From assembly GCF_008124785.1 (NCBI RefSeq), contig NZ_VNHU01000004.1, forward strand, positions 1 through 64,000: a stretch of 64,000 bases of DNA, given 5' to 3'. Each line of letters begins with the position of its first letter. Position 1 is the stretch's first letter. A program made the position numbers and the translations under genes. The DNA is from Aquimarina intermedia (GTDB taxonomy: Bacteria; Bacteroidota; Bacteroidia; Flavobacteriales; Flavobacteriaceae). Below the pieces are notes generated by a model. The model worked only from the letters and a program-made list of their open reading frames with translations. It was not told the DNA's origin and ran no database searches. Below, piece after piece: positions 1 through 9,300 of the stretch.

Positions 1-38
1 TTTTTTTCATAATTTCAAGCTTTATATATTTAACCTCT

Positions 39-83
39 CCTAAAGGTAGCTAATACAATTAAAATCAAAAAGCTACCTTTAGG
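39..83. repeat. 13-bp perfect inverted repeat (hairpin)
   Basis: Arms CCTAAAGGTAGCT (39-51) and AGCTACCTTTAGG (71-83) are perfect inverted repeats separated by 19 AT-rich bases. Neither strand has a clear T-run directly after the stem, so it is not a textbook terminator. It lies immediately upstream of a decayed membrane-protein gene and could be its leader or the terminator of a gene outside the window. Confidence 0.6.
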
Positions 84-88
84 TTTAG

Positions 89-661
89 TTCAACAACAAC
101 TATAAGAAGTATTTTTTAAAAATCTTAATTGTATCGCTCTTTACTAGCACATTAGTCGGAATTTTTGTTTTCCTTTTAGGTGACTTAGGAGAAACTGAAG
201 TTCGACTTTTATTTACAACCTTAACAATCGGTGGCTACAGTCTTACCGAGCTTTGTAGTTCAACAATTCAATACAGAAATAAACTAAAAGTCTTATCTTA
301 GGTAGGAATGCTAATTTCAGTTCTAGGCTTTTTAGTGACAATTGCAGCCATATGGGAACTTATTGATTTTAATGATATATGGCTCCTAGTTATTGTATTT
401 ATTATTCTTACAGTAGCAATTGCACACGTATCGCTTTTGCTTCAGATACGTCCAAGAACAAATACTACCAAATATTCATAAATCGTGATGATCCTTTTTA
501 TTTCAATAGTTGGACTAATGCTAATTAAATTGACCTTTAGCGAATTTAATGAAAGTGAATTTTACTTTAGACTCTTAGGAGTGTTTGCCATTCTTGACAT
601 TTTAGGGACTATTGCAACGCCCGTACTAAATAATATTAGAGGTACTACCGCCAATAATTAA
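89..661 (+). pseudogene. Degraded four-helix membrane protein gene with two in-frame stops
   Basis: A single reading frame from about 89 to the stop at 659-661 reads continuously as a small hydrophobic protein. It is interrupted by TAG at 299-301 and TAA at 480-482. The segments before, between and after the stops are all membrane-like (for example LIVSLFTSTLVGIFVFLLG, then ISVLGFLVTIAAIWELI, then MILFISIVGLMLIKL), so they form one original product of roughly 180 residues. No ATG lies at the 5' end; the frame opens after a TAG at 86-88. It looks like a small Bacteroidota hypothetical integral membrane protein that has been inactivated. The middle piece (308-482) could still initiate at an ATG, but a functional product is unlikely. 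The family is not recognised by name. Confidence 0.75.
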
Positions 662-990
662 GCCTTCATATGGCCGCTATGACCAAGCATAAATACGGTA
701 TTGACTCATCCGGGCCAATATTTTTTTGTATGGAGATTGCTACCAGTTTCTATAGATCTTTTTCATGCATCTATATTATTGTCTCCTTTCTTGAACTTTT
801 ACCTTCTGCCTAGTCCCTCTTGACTGGCATTGGTTTATCTTAAATAAAATCTGTAGCTTAGGCTCAATTACAACCCACTACCTACCCTACTTAGAAATTT
901 AAGGATAGTGAATAGTAAAAGAACTCTATAGTTACTTTAGGTGATTAAATATTATTTCTAGCAAACATTTTGAAAAGGACCAAACAATAA
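662..990. other. Intergenic stretch, nothing recognised
   Basis: About 330 bases between the broken membrane-protein gene and the AraC-family gene. I see no long open frame, no RNA gene and no convincing promoter match. Confidence 0.5.
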
Positions 991-1806
991 ATGGACTATC
1001 AAACATACAATCCACATACTGACTTAAAATCACTTGTTAGTTGCTTTTGGACTTTGAAAGTACCAACGCAAACCGAACCACAAAAACAACGAATTGTACC
1101 AGACGGCTGTATTGAAATGGCGTTTATTCTTGGAGACGACATAAGGAGGTACACTTCCGAAAATGAATTTATACTACAACCTCGTGCAATGGTACTCGGA
1201 CAAACAATTGAACCTTTTTTCATTGAACCAACAGGGTTTGTGAATACATTTGCTGTCCGATTTTATCCTTTTGGATTTGCAAACTTTGTTTCTGAACCAA
1301 TCAAAAACTTGGTAAATAAAGAAACGCCAATACAACAACTTTTTGGAATACAAGCGGCAAATGATTTAGAACAAAAAATAATCAAAGCGGTAAACACCGA
1401 ACAACGGATAGGGATTATCGAGAAATTTCTTTTAAACAAGCTTAATGACGAAAAAACAATTAATTCAATTGTAAAAGACACCGTTGATTCCCTTTTATCT
1501 ACCAATGGTAGTGCTTCAATAGCTTCAATTTTTAAAGATAAACCTTCAAAACGGAGACAACTTGAAAGAAACTTCAGAAAGCAAATCGGTGTTAGTCCTA
1601 AGCAATTGGGAAAGGTAATTCGACTCCAAACCGCTTTGAAAATGTTGCTTGACCCAAAGTCAGAAAACTTAACAGATATTGCTTATAAAAGTGAATACTT
1701 TGACCAAGCACACTTCATAAAGGACTTTAGAGAATTTACAGGAATAAACCCTAAAGAGTTTCTCGCTCACGAAGGCTTGGCCCTTTCTGCTCTTTTTTAT
1801 AAATAA
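991..1806 (+). CDS. AraC-family transcriptional regulator (DUF6597-type N-terminus)
   Basis: A 271-residue cytosolic protein. The N-terminal ~150 residues match the DUF6597-type sensory half found in many AraC-family proteins (DYQTYNPHTDL, then IVPDGCIEMAFIL and the RFYPFGFANF segment). The C-terminal ~100 residues form the double helix-turn-helix DNA-binding domain, with the recognisable SPKQLGKVIRLQTAL and DIAYKSEYFDQAHFIKDFREF, TGINPKEF signatures. The family binds promoter DNA, usually as an activator responding to an unknown small ligand. It is monocistronic, with decayed DNA upstream and a VOC lipoprotein 75 bp downstream on the same strand that may be its target or simply a neighbour. 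The ligand cannot be inferred. Confidence 0.9.
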   Translation: MDYQTYNPHTDLKSLVSCFWTLKVPTQTEPQKQRIVPDGCIEMAFILGDDIRRYTSENEFILQPRAMVLGQTIEPFFIEPTGFVNTFAVRFYPFGFANFVSEPIKNLVNKETPIQQLFGIQAANDLEQKIIKAVNTEQRIGIIEKFLLNKLNDEKTINSIVKDTVDSLLSTNGSASIASIFKDKPSKRRQLERNFRKQIGVSPKQLGKVIRLQTALKMLLDPKSENLTDIAYKSEYFDQAHFIKDFREFTGINPKEFLAHEGLALSALFYK

Positions 1807-1881
1807 CTCATAGTGTCGCATTTTTACAATTTCAAGCAACTTTCTACTGCTAAATTTGTCCTGTAAACAACAAGTCGAAAA

Positions 1882-2376
1882 ATGAAAGATATTATACTCA
1901 TTACAATTATTGCCTTGACCTTTGGCATAGTATCCTGTAAAAATAAGGAGACTTCTGCTTCCCAACCAGACCCAGCTAAAGAGACTACATTAAAAAATGA
2001 TACGAATATGAATAGTTTTATATCAATAGTTGAGATTCCGGCAACGGACATTTCACGAGCCATTAATTTTTACAAAGAAATTTTAGGTATAGAGATTGAA
2101 AAATTGAGTTTCCCAGAAATGGAAATGGGCTTATTCCTATACCAAGACCAAATGGTAACAGGAGTTATTATGAAAGGAGAAGGTTACGAACCTTCTGCCA
2201 GCGGAGTTACCATTTATCTCAATGGCGGAGATAACCTGCAAACTATTCTTGATAAAGTAGAAAAGAACGGTGGAAAAATCATTATCCCAAAATCACCTCA
2301 TGCAGATGAGATTGGATTTTTTGCTATTTTCCACGATTCAGAGGGAAATAAAATCGGACTTCATTCGCCAAATTAA
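1882..2376 (+). CDS. VOC-superfamily (glyoxalase-like) protein with lipoprotein signal
   Basis: A 164-residue protein. Residues 1-19 form a lipoprotein signal peptide ending in FGIVSC with the lipid-attachment cysteine at 19. A Ser/Lys/Glu-rich linker follows, and from Met43 there is a complete vicinal-oxygen-chelate domain (SIVEIPATDISRAINFYKEI, ending in FHDSEGNKIGLHSPN). VOC proteins of this size are normally cytosolic dimers acting in glyoxal detoxification, antibiotic binding or ring cleavage. An exported, membrane-anchored version is unusual. Met43 (ATG at 2008) would give an ordinary cytosolic VOC protein of 122 residues, so the gene may have two start sites or may have acquired the signal. 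The substrate is unknown. Confidence 0.82.
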   Translation: MKDIILITIIALTFGIVSCKNKETSASQPDPAKETTLKNDTNMNSFISIVEIPATDISRAINFYKEILGIEIEKLSFPEMEMGLFLYQDQMVTGVIMKGEGYEPSASGVTIYLNGGDNLQTILDKVEKNGGKIIIPKSPHADEIGFFAIFHDSEGNKIGLHSPN

Positions 2377-2582
2377 AAAAAGAGCGAACAAACAACAATA
2401 TGTCTAAAGTCAGAGTAAATAGGTGCTGAGTCGAAAGGTCATTTTCTTTTTTGTAAAGGTGCCAAATTTTTATAAATTAAACAAGAAATATAAATACGCT
2501 GATTGATTGATTCGAGTGTGTTCACCCTTGTTTCAATTCATACATTTGGTGTTGTGGATACTATCTGAAAACGTATAACTAA

Positions 2583-3377
2583 ATGAATAAAACAATATTT
2601 GAGATTACTAAAATGGATTGTCCTTCAGAGGAAAATCTTATCCGAATGAAATTGGACGGAATTTCAAGTATTGCGAATTTGGACTTTGATATTCCAAACC
2701 GAAAACTGACTGTTTTTCACAGTGGAGAATCTGACCAAATCGAAAAGTCAGTTATCGAACTGAAATTAGGTGGAAAGAAAATCTCGACTGAGCAGACTGA
2801 CAAAACGGAATTTAAAGAAAGTACAAACCAAAAAAAACTACTCTGGTCAGTTCTTGCTATCAATTTTACCTTTTTCCTAATTGAAATGACAACAGGGATA
2901 ATCTCAAAATCAATGGGACTTGTTGCTGATAGTTTGGATATGCTTGCTGACAGTTTTGTTTATGGAATTAGTTTGTTTGCTGTTGGCGGAACTTTAATTA
3001 AGAAAAAGCGGATTGCCAAACTAGCCGGATATTTTCAAATAACACTAGCAGTTATCGGATTTGTGGAAGTTTTAAGGAGATTTTTTGGAGATGAGAAACT
3101 CCCCGATTTTTCAACCATGATTATTGTGTCGATTTTTGCACTTATCGCAAATGGAATTTGTCTATATATTTTACAAAAGTCGAAGAGCAAAGAAGAAGCT
3201 CACATGAAAGCCAGCATGATTTTCACTTCGAATGACGTGATTATTAATTTAGGTGTAGTTATAGCAGGCCTTTTAGTCAATTGGATGAATTCAGGAAAAC
3301 CAGATTTGATAATAGGGACAGTAGTGTTTGGATTAGTAATCCAAGGGGCAATTAGGATTTTAAAATTGAGCAAATGA
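2583..3377 (+). CDS. Cation-efflux (CDF-like) membrane protein with HMA-like N-terminus
   Basis: A 264-residue protein. Residues 1-75 look like a ferredoxin-fold heavy-metal-associated domain that has lost the CxxC pair (MDCPSEENLIRMKL). From residue ~85 a six-helix cation diffusion facilitator domain follows. Helix 2 carries ADSLDMLADS, matching the DxxxD metal site of the family. The equivalent helix-5 site reads IFTSNDVIIN, where the usual HxxxD histidine is absent and only the Asp is kept. It probably exports divalent metal ions by proton antiport, but the altered site and the short C-terminus (no cytoplasmic dimer domain) make the substrate and even transport activity uncertain. It is monocistronic. 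Confidence 0.8.
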   Translation: MNKTIFEITKMDCPSEENLIRMKLDGISSIANLDFDIPNRKLTVFHSGESDQIEKSVIELKLGGKKISTEQTDKTEFKESTNQKKLLWSVLAINFTFFLIEMTTGIISKSMGLVADSLDMLADSFVYGISLFAVGGTLIKKKRIAKLAGYFQITLAVIGFVEVLRRFFGDEKLPDFSTMIIVSIFALIANGICLYILQKSKSKEEAHMKASMIFTSNDVIINLGVVIAGLLVNWMNSGKPDLIIGTVVFGLVIQGAIRILKLSK

Positions 3378-3907
3378 ATAGAAAATTCAACGCTGAAAAC
3401 CAAGCTAAACAGAAAAAAACTTATGGGGAACTACATTTCTATAAACAATTGTAATTAAAGCGGTTATTTAAAGTCTTCTCTTCAAAAAAATCTTCGTGCA
3501 GATTAAAACTTTTGTACTTCTAATTTGACCTTCTCCGGTTTAACTGTAGTAGATAATTATAGTCACAAGTGCCTAGCTATCCATGCGAGAAAATGCTTTA
3601 AAGGAAGTGGTGTTGTCCACGTGATGAAAAATACTATCGCTTTCACGAGCTAAGTGCTTCCAAAGCGTGTCAAGGTGCATAATGCAAGTGAGTTTAATTG
3701 GCGGATATTTCTCCCATGATTTCATAAAAATGAATGAAAATAGCCCAGATTCTCTAGGTATGACCAGTACCTAAAATGGGGGGAAGTCACTTGCTAAAAA
3801 TTTTGTATTTTAGACGCCACAGCTTTGTGGTAATCTTGCAAAATGGATAAGTTAATAATGTATGGACACTGTGTTTCATATACCCAATCGTGGAAATAAT
3901 CAGATAT
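3378..3907. other. 530-bp intergenic region, no confident gene
   Basis: No full-length gene is visible. A short minus-strand frame of about 65 codons (roughly 3590-3785) is open but starts after a stop without a convincing start site and matches nothing I know. It may be a gene remnant. The stretch lies among accessory genes and two pseudogenes, consistent with decayed DNA. Confidence 0.4.
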
Positions 3908-4858
3908 ATGAAAACATTAATAATCGCCTATATAGTTTTATTTAATAGCGTCACTCTTGCACAAGAAATTTTTTTTGTGAAAGCAAAAAATGGACTTATT
4001 ATAAGAGAATTACCCGATATTAAATCTAAAAGAATAGGAAAGTTCCGTGATGGTCATAAAGTTGAAGTTATTGAGCGTACTGACAAAAGTCTTACTATTT
4101 GGGATAGTCAAGAAGAAATAACCGGTAGATGGTATAAAGTCAGATCATTTAACCAATATCCATCACCTATTGTAGGGTATGTTTTTAACCAATACCTACT
4201 AAGCGTAAAAACTGAATCTAATAATGCAAAATTAATAGACACTAAAGATTACAAGATTATTATTTCGGAAACTACTGAGGAAGAATTTAACAATGTACCT
4301 ATCGCTAAAGATTCAAGCCATTATTATATGGATGAAGTAGATTGTAAAAAGGCAGGCTACCTTTCGACAGTGTCTTCAAAAGAATTTAAGCTTAGGTTGG
4401 TAGATGATAGACAATTTACACTTAATATAGAAAGAATTGATAAGGATTGGGAAAATCAATTTTTCGGTTACACGTTTGTTCATTATGATACAGTTAGAAA
4501 TCTATATGTGTTTTGGGAAAACTGGTTAGAAGCAGGTAATCCAATTATTGTCAATGGTTTGAACGGTGAAATAATAGATGTAATGGGAAGAAAATTTTCT
4601 TCTAGTACAAATGAAAATATTTTTGCCTCTTATGCGATTGATATTTGGGCAGGATGGACGCCTAATGGAATTCAAGTCTTCGAGGTTCAAAATGGTTCTT
4701 TAATTGAATTATATAAAATCGATCCAAGTTATTTGTTAGATGAAAACTGGGGACCTGTTGAGCTAAAGTGGATAGACGAATCAACAATTCTTATAGAATG
4801 TAAAGTTATAGATTCAAAAGAATCATTTTACAAAAAACTTGAATTCAGAAAAAAATAA
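3908..4858 (+). CDS. Secreted SH3b-domain protein, function unknown
   Basis: About 316 residues from the ATG at 3908. An upstream in-frame GTG at 3890 would spoil the signal peptide. Residues 1-19 are a classical signal peptide (MKTLIIAYIVLFNSVTLAQ). Residues ~20-100 form a bacterial SH3 domain, with the AKNGLIIRELPDIKSKRIGK start and the RWYKVR...GYVFNQYL end. The remaining ~210 residues are a beta-rich region with no family I recognise (VFWENWLEAGNP, WAGWTPNGIQVFEV). SH3b proteins of this kind sit in the periplasm or on the surface and bind peptidoglycan or other proteins. It is isolated, with no operon partner. Confidence 0.75.
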   Translation: MKTLIIAYIVLFNSVTLAQEIFFVKAKNGLIIRELPDIKSKRIGKFRDGHKVEVIERTDKSLTIWDSQEEITGRWYKVRSFNQYPSPIVGYVFNQYLLSVKTESNNAKLIDTKDYKIIISETTEEEFNNVPIAKDSSHYYMDEVDCKKAGYLSTVSSKEFKLRLVDDRQFTLNIERIDKDWENQFFGYTFVHYDTVRNLYVFWENWLEAGNPIIVNGLNGEIIDVMGRKFSSSTNENIFASYAIDIWAGWTPNGIQVFEVQNGSLIELYKIDPSYLLDENWGPVELKWIDESTILIECKVIDSKESFYKKLEFRKK

Positions 4859-4960
4859 TGACTATTCAAACTAATAAAAAAGTTATGAACCAATCTGGAT
4901 TTAATGGTTGCATAACGACTATAAAATAATAATTAAAATAGTCATAAAAATACTGATGAG

Positions 4961-4990
4961 ATTATTGGGCACTTATATTATTCCAATAAT
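4961..4990. repeat. Small inverted repeat upstream of DUF1059-like remnant
   Basis: ATTATTGG (4961-4968) and CCAATAAT (4983-4990) form a perfect 8-bp inverted repeat 30 bp before the ATG of the frameshifted DUF1059-like gene. It may be a leader hairpin or an operator; nothing else supports a specific role. Confidence 0.35.
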
Positions 4991-5020
4991 ATAACAGTCA
5001 AAACTATTAAACCGATACTT

Positions 5021-5256
5021 ATGAAAACAATGACATGTAAACAATTAGGAGGTGCATGTGACCAAAAATTCGAGCGAATACTTTTGAGGAGGTGGCTGCA
5101 TTAAGTAAAGTCCATGCTATGGCTATGTGGCAACTGGGTGATCAGGCTCATATACGCGCTATGAACGAAATGCAAAGTTTAATGAAATCACCTGAAGCAA
5201 TGAATCACTGGATGGAGAATAAAAGAATAATTTTTGAAGCGCTTGAAAACGATTAA
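5021..5256 (+). pseudogene. DUF1059-like small protein gene broken by a 1-nt deletion
   Basis: ATG at 5021 starts MKTMTCKQLGGACDQKFE, the characteristic beginning of DUF1059-like small proteins. The frame then runs into TAA at 5102-5104. In the frame one step away the protein continues without a break from about 5077 (NTFEEVAALSKVHAMAMWQL, later NHWMENKRIIFEALEND) to TAA at 5254-5256. Restoring one base near 5074-5076 rebuilds an ordinary ~78-residue protein. Either the gene is inactivated or there is a sequencing/assembly error at this point. No slippery heptamer is present, so programmed frameshifting is not supported. The family function is unknown. Confidence 0.82.
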
Positions 5257-5346
5257 TATATCTTAAGCCTTGTACATCTTCAACTAACAACTACGTAATA
5301 TTCTCTTTTTATGTATTACGATAGTTTACTAAGAAATCCGACAGCA

Positions 5347-6333
5347 TTAAGTAGATAGAATATCCGAGATTCTGAGTAATTCCTTATTAATACTATGGTC
5401 CTCTCGTAAACCTTTATCAAAATCGGTCTTGGTTATTTCGTTGTTTAGTAAGCCTACCATCACATTTTTTTCACCGTCCAATAGCAATTCAACCGCACGA
5501 ACGCACAAGCGACTTGCCAAGGTTCGGTCAAAGCAAGAAGGAGAACCTCCACGTTGCATATGGCCTAAAACGGTTACACGCACATCATAATTGGGTAAGT
5601 TTTCGGTAACATAATCTGCTAGCTCATATACGTTTTTTCCTATCTTATCGCCTTCACTCACTACTACAATACTGGATGATTTTCCCGAACGTCGGCTTCG
5701 TTTTAAGGATTCAAGTAAACGTTCCAGCCCTAAATCTTCTTCTGGAATCAGGATTTCTTCGGCACCTGCTCCTACTCCGCTGTTTAAGGCTATAAATCCT
5801 GCGTCGCGTCCCATGACTTCCACAAAGAACAACCGATCATGAGAACTGGCAGTATCTCTGATTTTATCAATAGCTTCTACCACCGTATTGAGCGCAGTAT
5901 CATATCCAATTGTAAAGTTTGTACCTGCAATATCATTATCAATAGTACCCGGAACCCCGATAATCGGAATATTATATTCTTCATTAAAGATCTTCCCGCC
6001 TTTGAAGGTACCATCTCCTCCAATTAAGACCATTGCATCTACCCCAATTTTCTTAAGGTTTTCTGCAGCTTTTTGTCGACCTTCCTTGGTTCTAAAAGCT
6101 TCTGATCGGGCGGATTTCAGAATGGTTCCTCCTCGGCTTATGATGTTACGTACAGAACGCGCGGTCATCACAGTATAATCTCCTTCGATCATTCCTTGAT
6201 ACCCTCGATAAAAACCAATACACCGCACATCATAATACGCACAAGCTCTCGCTACAGCACGAATAGCTGCGTTCATTCCCGGAGAATCGCCTCCGGATGT
6301 CATTACACCAATGGTTTTAATCGGTCTTGCCAT
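5347..6333 (-). CDS. pfkA: ATP-dependent 6-phosphofructokinase
   Basis: A 328-residue protein, the standard length of bacterial PfkA. It phosphorylates fructose-6-phosphate to fructose-1,6-bisphosphate, the committing step of glycolysis in the cytosol. Seen directly: the ATP-loop GGDSPGMN (14-21), GGDGTFKG from residue 105 with the glycine typical of ATP- rather than PPi-dependent enzymes, and the catalytic PGTIDND (128-134). The substrate-binding VEVMGRDAGF and the C-terminal GHMQRGG motif are also present. It begins 14 bp downstream of tamB on the same strand and probably shares its transcript. The open reading ends ~90 bp from the broken DUF1059-like gene. Confidence 0.97.
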   Translation of the reverse strand: MARPIKTIGVMTSGGDSPGMNAAIRAVARACAYYDVRCIGFYRGYQGMIEGDYTVMTARSVRNIISRGGTILKSARSEAFRTKEGRQKAAENLKKIGVDAMVLIGGDGTFKGGKIFNEEYNIPIIGVPGTIDNDIAGTNFTIGYDTALNTVVEAIDKIRDTASSHDRLFFVEVMGRDAGFIALNSGVGAGAEEILIPEEDLGLERLLESLKRSRRSGKSSSIVVVSEGDKIGKNVYELADYVTENLPNYDVRVTVLGHMQRGGSPSCFDRTLASRLCVRAVELLLDGEKNVMVGLLNNEITKTDFDKGLREDHSINKELLRISDILST

Positions 6334-6347
6334 AAATTACTGATCTT

Positions 6348-9300
6348 TTAGTTGGTAGTTTTTTTATTTGTAAAATTAATATACTCCGGACGTTTTTCAA
6401 CTGCTACACTATCTTTTTTTACCAAAGATTCTTTTTCTTCCCGGGTAGCAAAAATCTTCTTCCATAACTCATTAAAATTATCAAAATCTACCGAATATGA
6501 AAGCCCTACACCTTGTGTATAACCGTTATTTTTTCCAATATATTGAATATCGTTTTCCCGATTAAAAATTTTACCACGCAACGTCCCTTGTTCATTAAAC
6601 AAATACTCCACTTCTACGTTACCTACAACCACCGATTCACTTACACCGCCTACGGGAACCCCCACCTGTCCGTTTATTAAGATTCGATTATTAATTTTGG
6701 TAGATAAGGTAACTCCAAATTGATCTGAGGTTTCTTCGTCCAAGACACGGTCTCCCTGAGTATAATTAAGGCCTACCTGAAACTTATCATCTTCACCGGA
6801 AAAAATTCCATTTACCAAACTGGAAGCACGTTCAACCAAATTTCCGGTAATTGCATTCTGTCCCAACGTAAAGTCATTATAAAACTGTCCCTGTGTAACT
6901 AAGGATAAAGCTTGTAATTCTCTTGCTGACTCACTCTCCAAACGATACTCCAATTCACTTTTGACAATCGAATTTAAGAACGGGAATTCAATATTAAAAT
7001 CCAGATCCGGTTGTACCAATTCACCTTTCAGATCCACCACTACTTCTACTGGAATCTTTTTATTAAAGGTTGCATTTTCTAACAAAACTGCCGGATTGGC
7101 TTCTGTTCTGTACACCGCACTAAGGTTTAACACAGCACGTGTTGGACTGCCATCCCAGTTAATACTTCCCCCGGATCGTACATTAAATACCTTCTCTACA
7201 AAAGCTCCGTATCTAAAATTGTACACACCTTCATAGGCATAAAAATCCCCCCACATGTTGAATTTTCCATTGGTATTGATTTCTATCAAAAGGGTACCGG
7301 CACCTCTTCCTTTTAGTGAACTCCCAGTATTTTTATCGATTACGATTTCAACTTCTGCGTTACGATTAACATCGAGATCAAAGTTCAGTTCGAGTCCCTT
7401 TACTTCTTCTATAATAATCTCTTCTCCTGCTAATCTTGCTTTTTTCTCTTCCGGACTTAAAAAATGGATATAACTACTCTCTCCCAGAGATTCTGATTCG
7501 TTCAACGGAATTTTAAAAACCGTTCCCTTCTCTGTAGTTGCATTAACATCAATTACCAATTCGTCACTGGGACCATGAATTTTTGCGTCTCCACTGATAA
7601 AAGCAGTTCCATAATACAATGAAAACTCATCCTCTTCGGTATCGAGCACTAATAATCGATCTGCGTCCAGTTTTAATCCCAAATACCATTTTGAGAATCT
7701 CTTATGACGAATAAAACCACCCAGAGTTCCTTTAGAATTATATTTGGTATCGGTTATAGCAATATCTTCAAAAATAAAGTTTTGCTTATTGAGCGAAATA
7801 CGAGCATTATCCTCCAGCGCCAGATCCACGTTTAAATAGGGAATACGCAATCCGGCATTATTTAATACCAAATTTCCATTGATATTAGGATTCACGTAAT
7901 CTCCAGTTACCGATGCTCTACCAGAAGCTGTACCTCTTAAATTATCCAGCACAATGCCGCCTAAGGCACTAAAACCGGACATATCAAGACCATTAAGACC
8001 AATATTCAAGTTGATATTAGAGCTATCTTCACCAACATCAATTCCCCCAATAGCTGAAAACGTTTTCACACCCGTACTATCGGTCAACTTCGTATTAATA
8101 TTATACTGGGTCAAAGATTCATTACCGGCAACATTAAGTTTTAGTTCCCCTAATTTAGAAGTATTAATCTGTAAATCCTCAATAGTTATAGTGGAACTTG
8201 GAAAGTACACCCCTTCTTCCTGAAAGACTCTTAAATTTCCATCAACCACGCCCTTGAACCTCAAACTGTCAAGACTTGGTGTAATTTTATATAGATCTAC
8301 ATCGCTGAATACGGCTTTGATATCTTTGAAATCACTTCCTTTTGTAACACCACTTATCTCAATTTTCTCATTTTTGTGGGTAAGAGAGATAGGTCGAATC
8401 CGCACGGTTTCAAAACGATTGTCAAAGATGATCTTATTATCGGATTTGCTTTTGTTATGATTAGCGTACCAAGTATACCCCTTAAAAGTAAAGTCCGACT
8501 TTCTAAGTCCGATTACTGATTTATTATCCTCATTAATCGTGTGATAAAACTCTAAATTAAAATTGTCCTCGTTATTTGTACCACCCTTAAATTCTGAACG
8601 CATAAACAATGTATCCTTAAGAGTCACGTTAATTAAACTAAACTCTGAAGCATCATAAAAATTAGAGTCAATACTATCAATGGCTACATAGGTGTTGAAA
8701 ATCGGATTCTTATTATCTACCTGTATATCTACTTTTTCGAATAAATTATCAAATGCCTTGATCGAGGGTGATTTGAACGTTAGTTTAAACTCAGAGTCGT
8801 TGCTTTCTACCCGCCCTTTGATAAAGGTATTCGGTGCAAACTGAATTTCGGGTAAAAAAACATCCACGATCTTATTGTAGATATTAAAGTTGAATTCCAT
8901 AAACTCATCATCGGTTATGGCTACAGGTTCGAAATTGGTATATAAGCTGGCAATGGAGTTTCTGAATAAATCATATACATTCTCAAACCTGAACTTACCA
9001 CGTACACTCCCCTGAATGATATCCGGACTGTTTATGCTGATCGTACGTACATTATCAGTATCAAAACTGGAAACCACCTCAAAATCTTCAAAATAATAGT
9101 CCGATTTCTGATTTTTGTATAAGGTTTCCTGAAAGCTGATCGTTCCAACCACATCGTTGATTCCAGATCCTTTCATATCCATGATTACATCTCCCTTAAA
9201 GATGGATAAGCTATCACGAGTAAATAAATTAAGTGTATTGAGGTCTATATACTCCACATTGGCAACAAAATCGTAGTTATTTATGGTTTTATCCATATCT

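Noticed and set aside
299-482. Stop-codon recoding in the membrane protein gene
   Set aside because: Two different stop codons (TAG, TAA) in one small gene and no SECIS/PYLIS-like element. Decay is the simpler reading.
3590-3785. Minus-strand 65-codon frame in the intergenic region
   Set aside because: No convincing start, no match to a family and located in decayed-looking DNA.
5072-5104. Programmed frameshift in the DUF1059-like gene
   Set aside because: No slippery heptamer, no internal Shine-Dalgarno at the right distance and no stimulatory structure is visible; a simple base deletion explains it.
5281-5330. Terminator after pfkA (CGTAATA/TATTACG inverted repeat)
   Set aside because: The stem is only 7 bp with a long loop and no T-run on the minus strand, so it does not meet terminator criteria.
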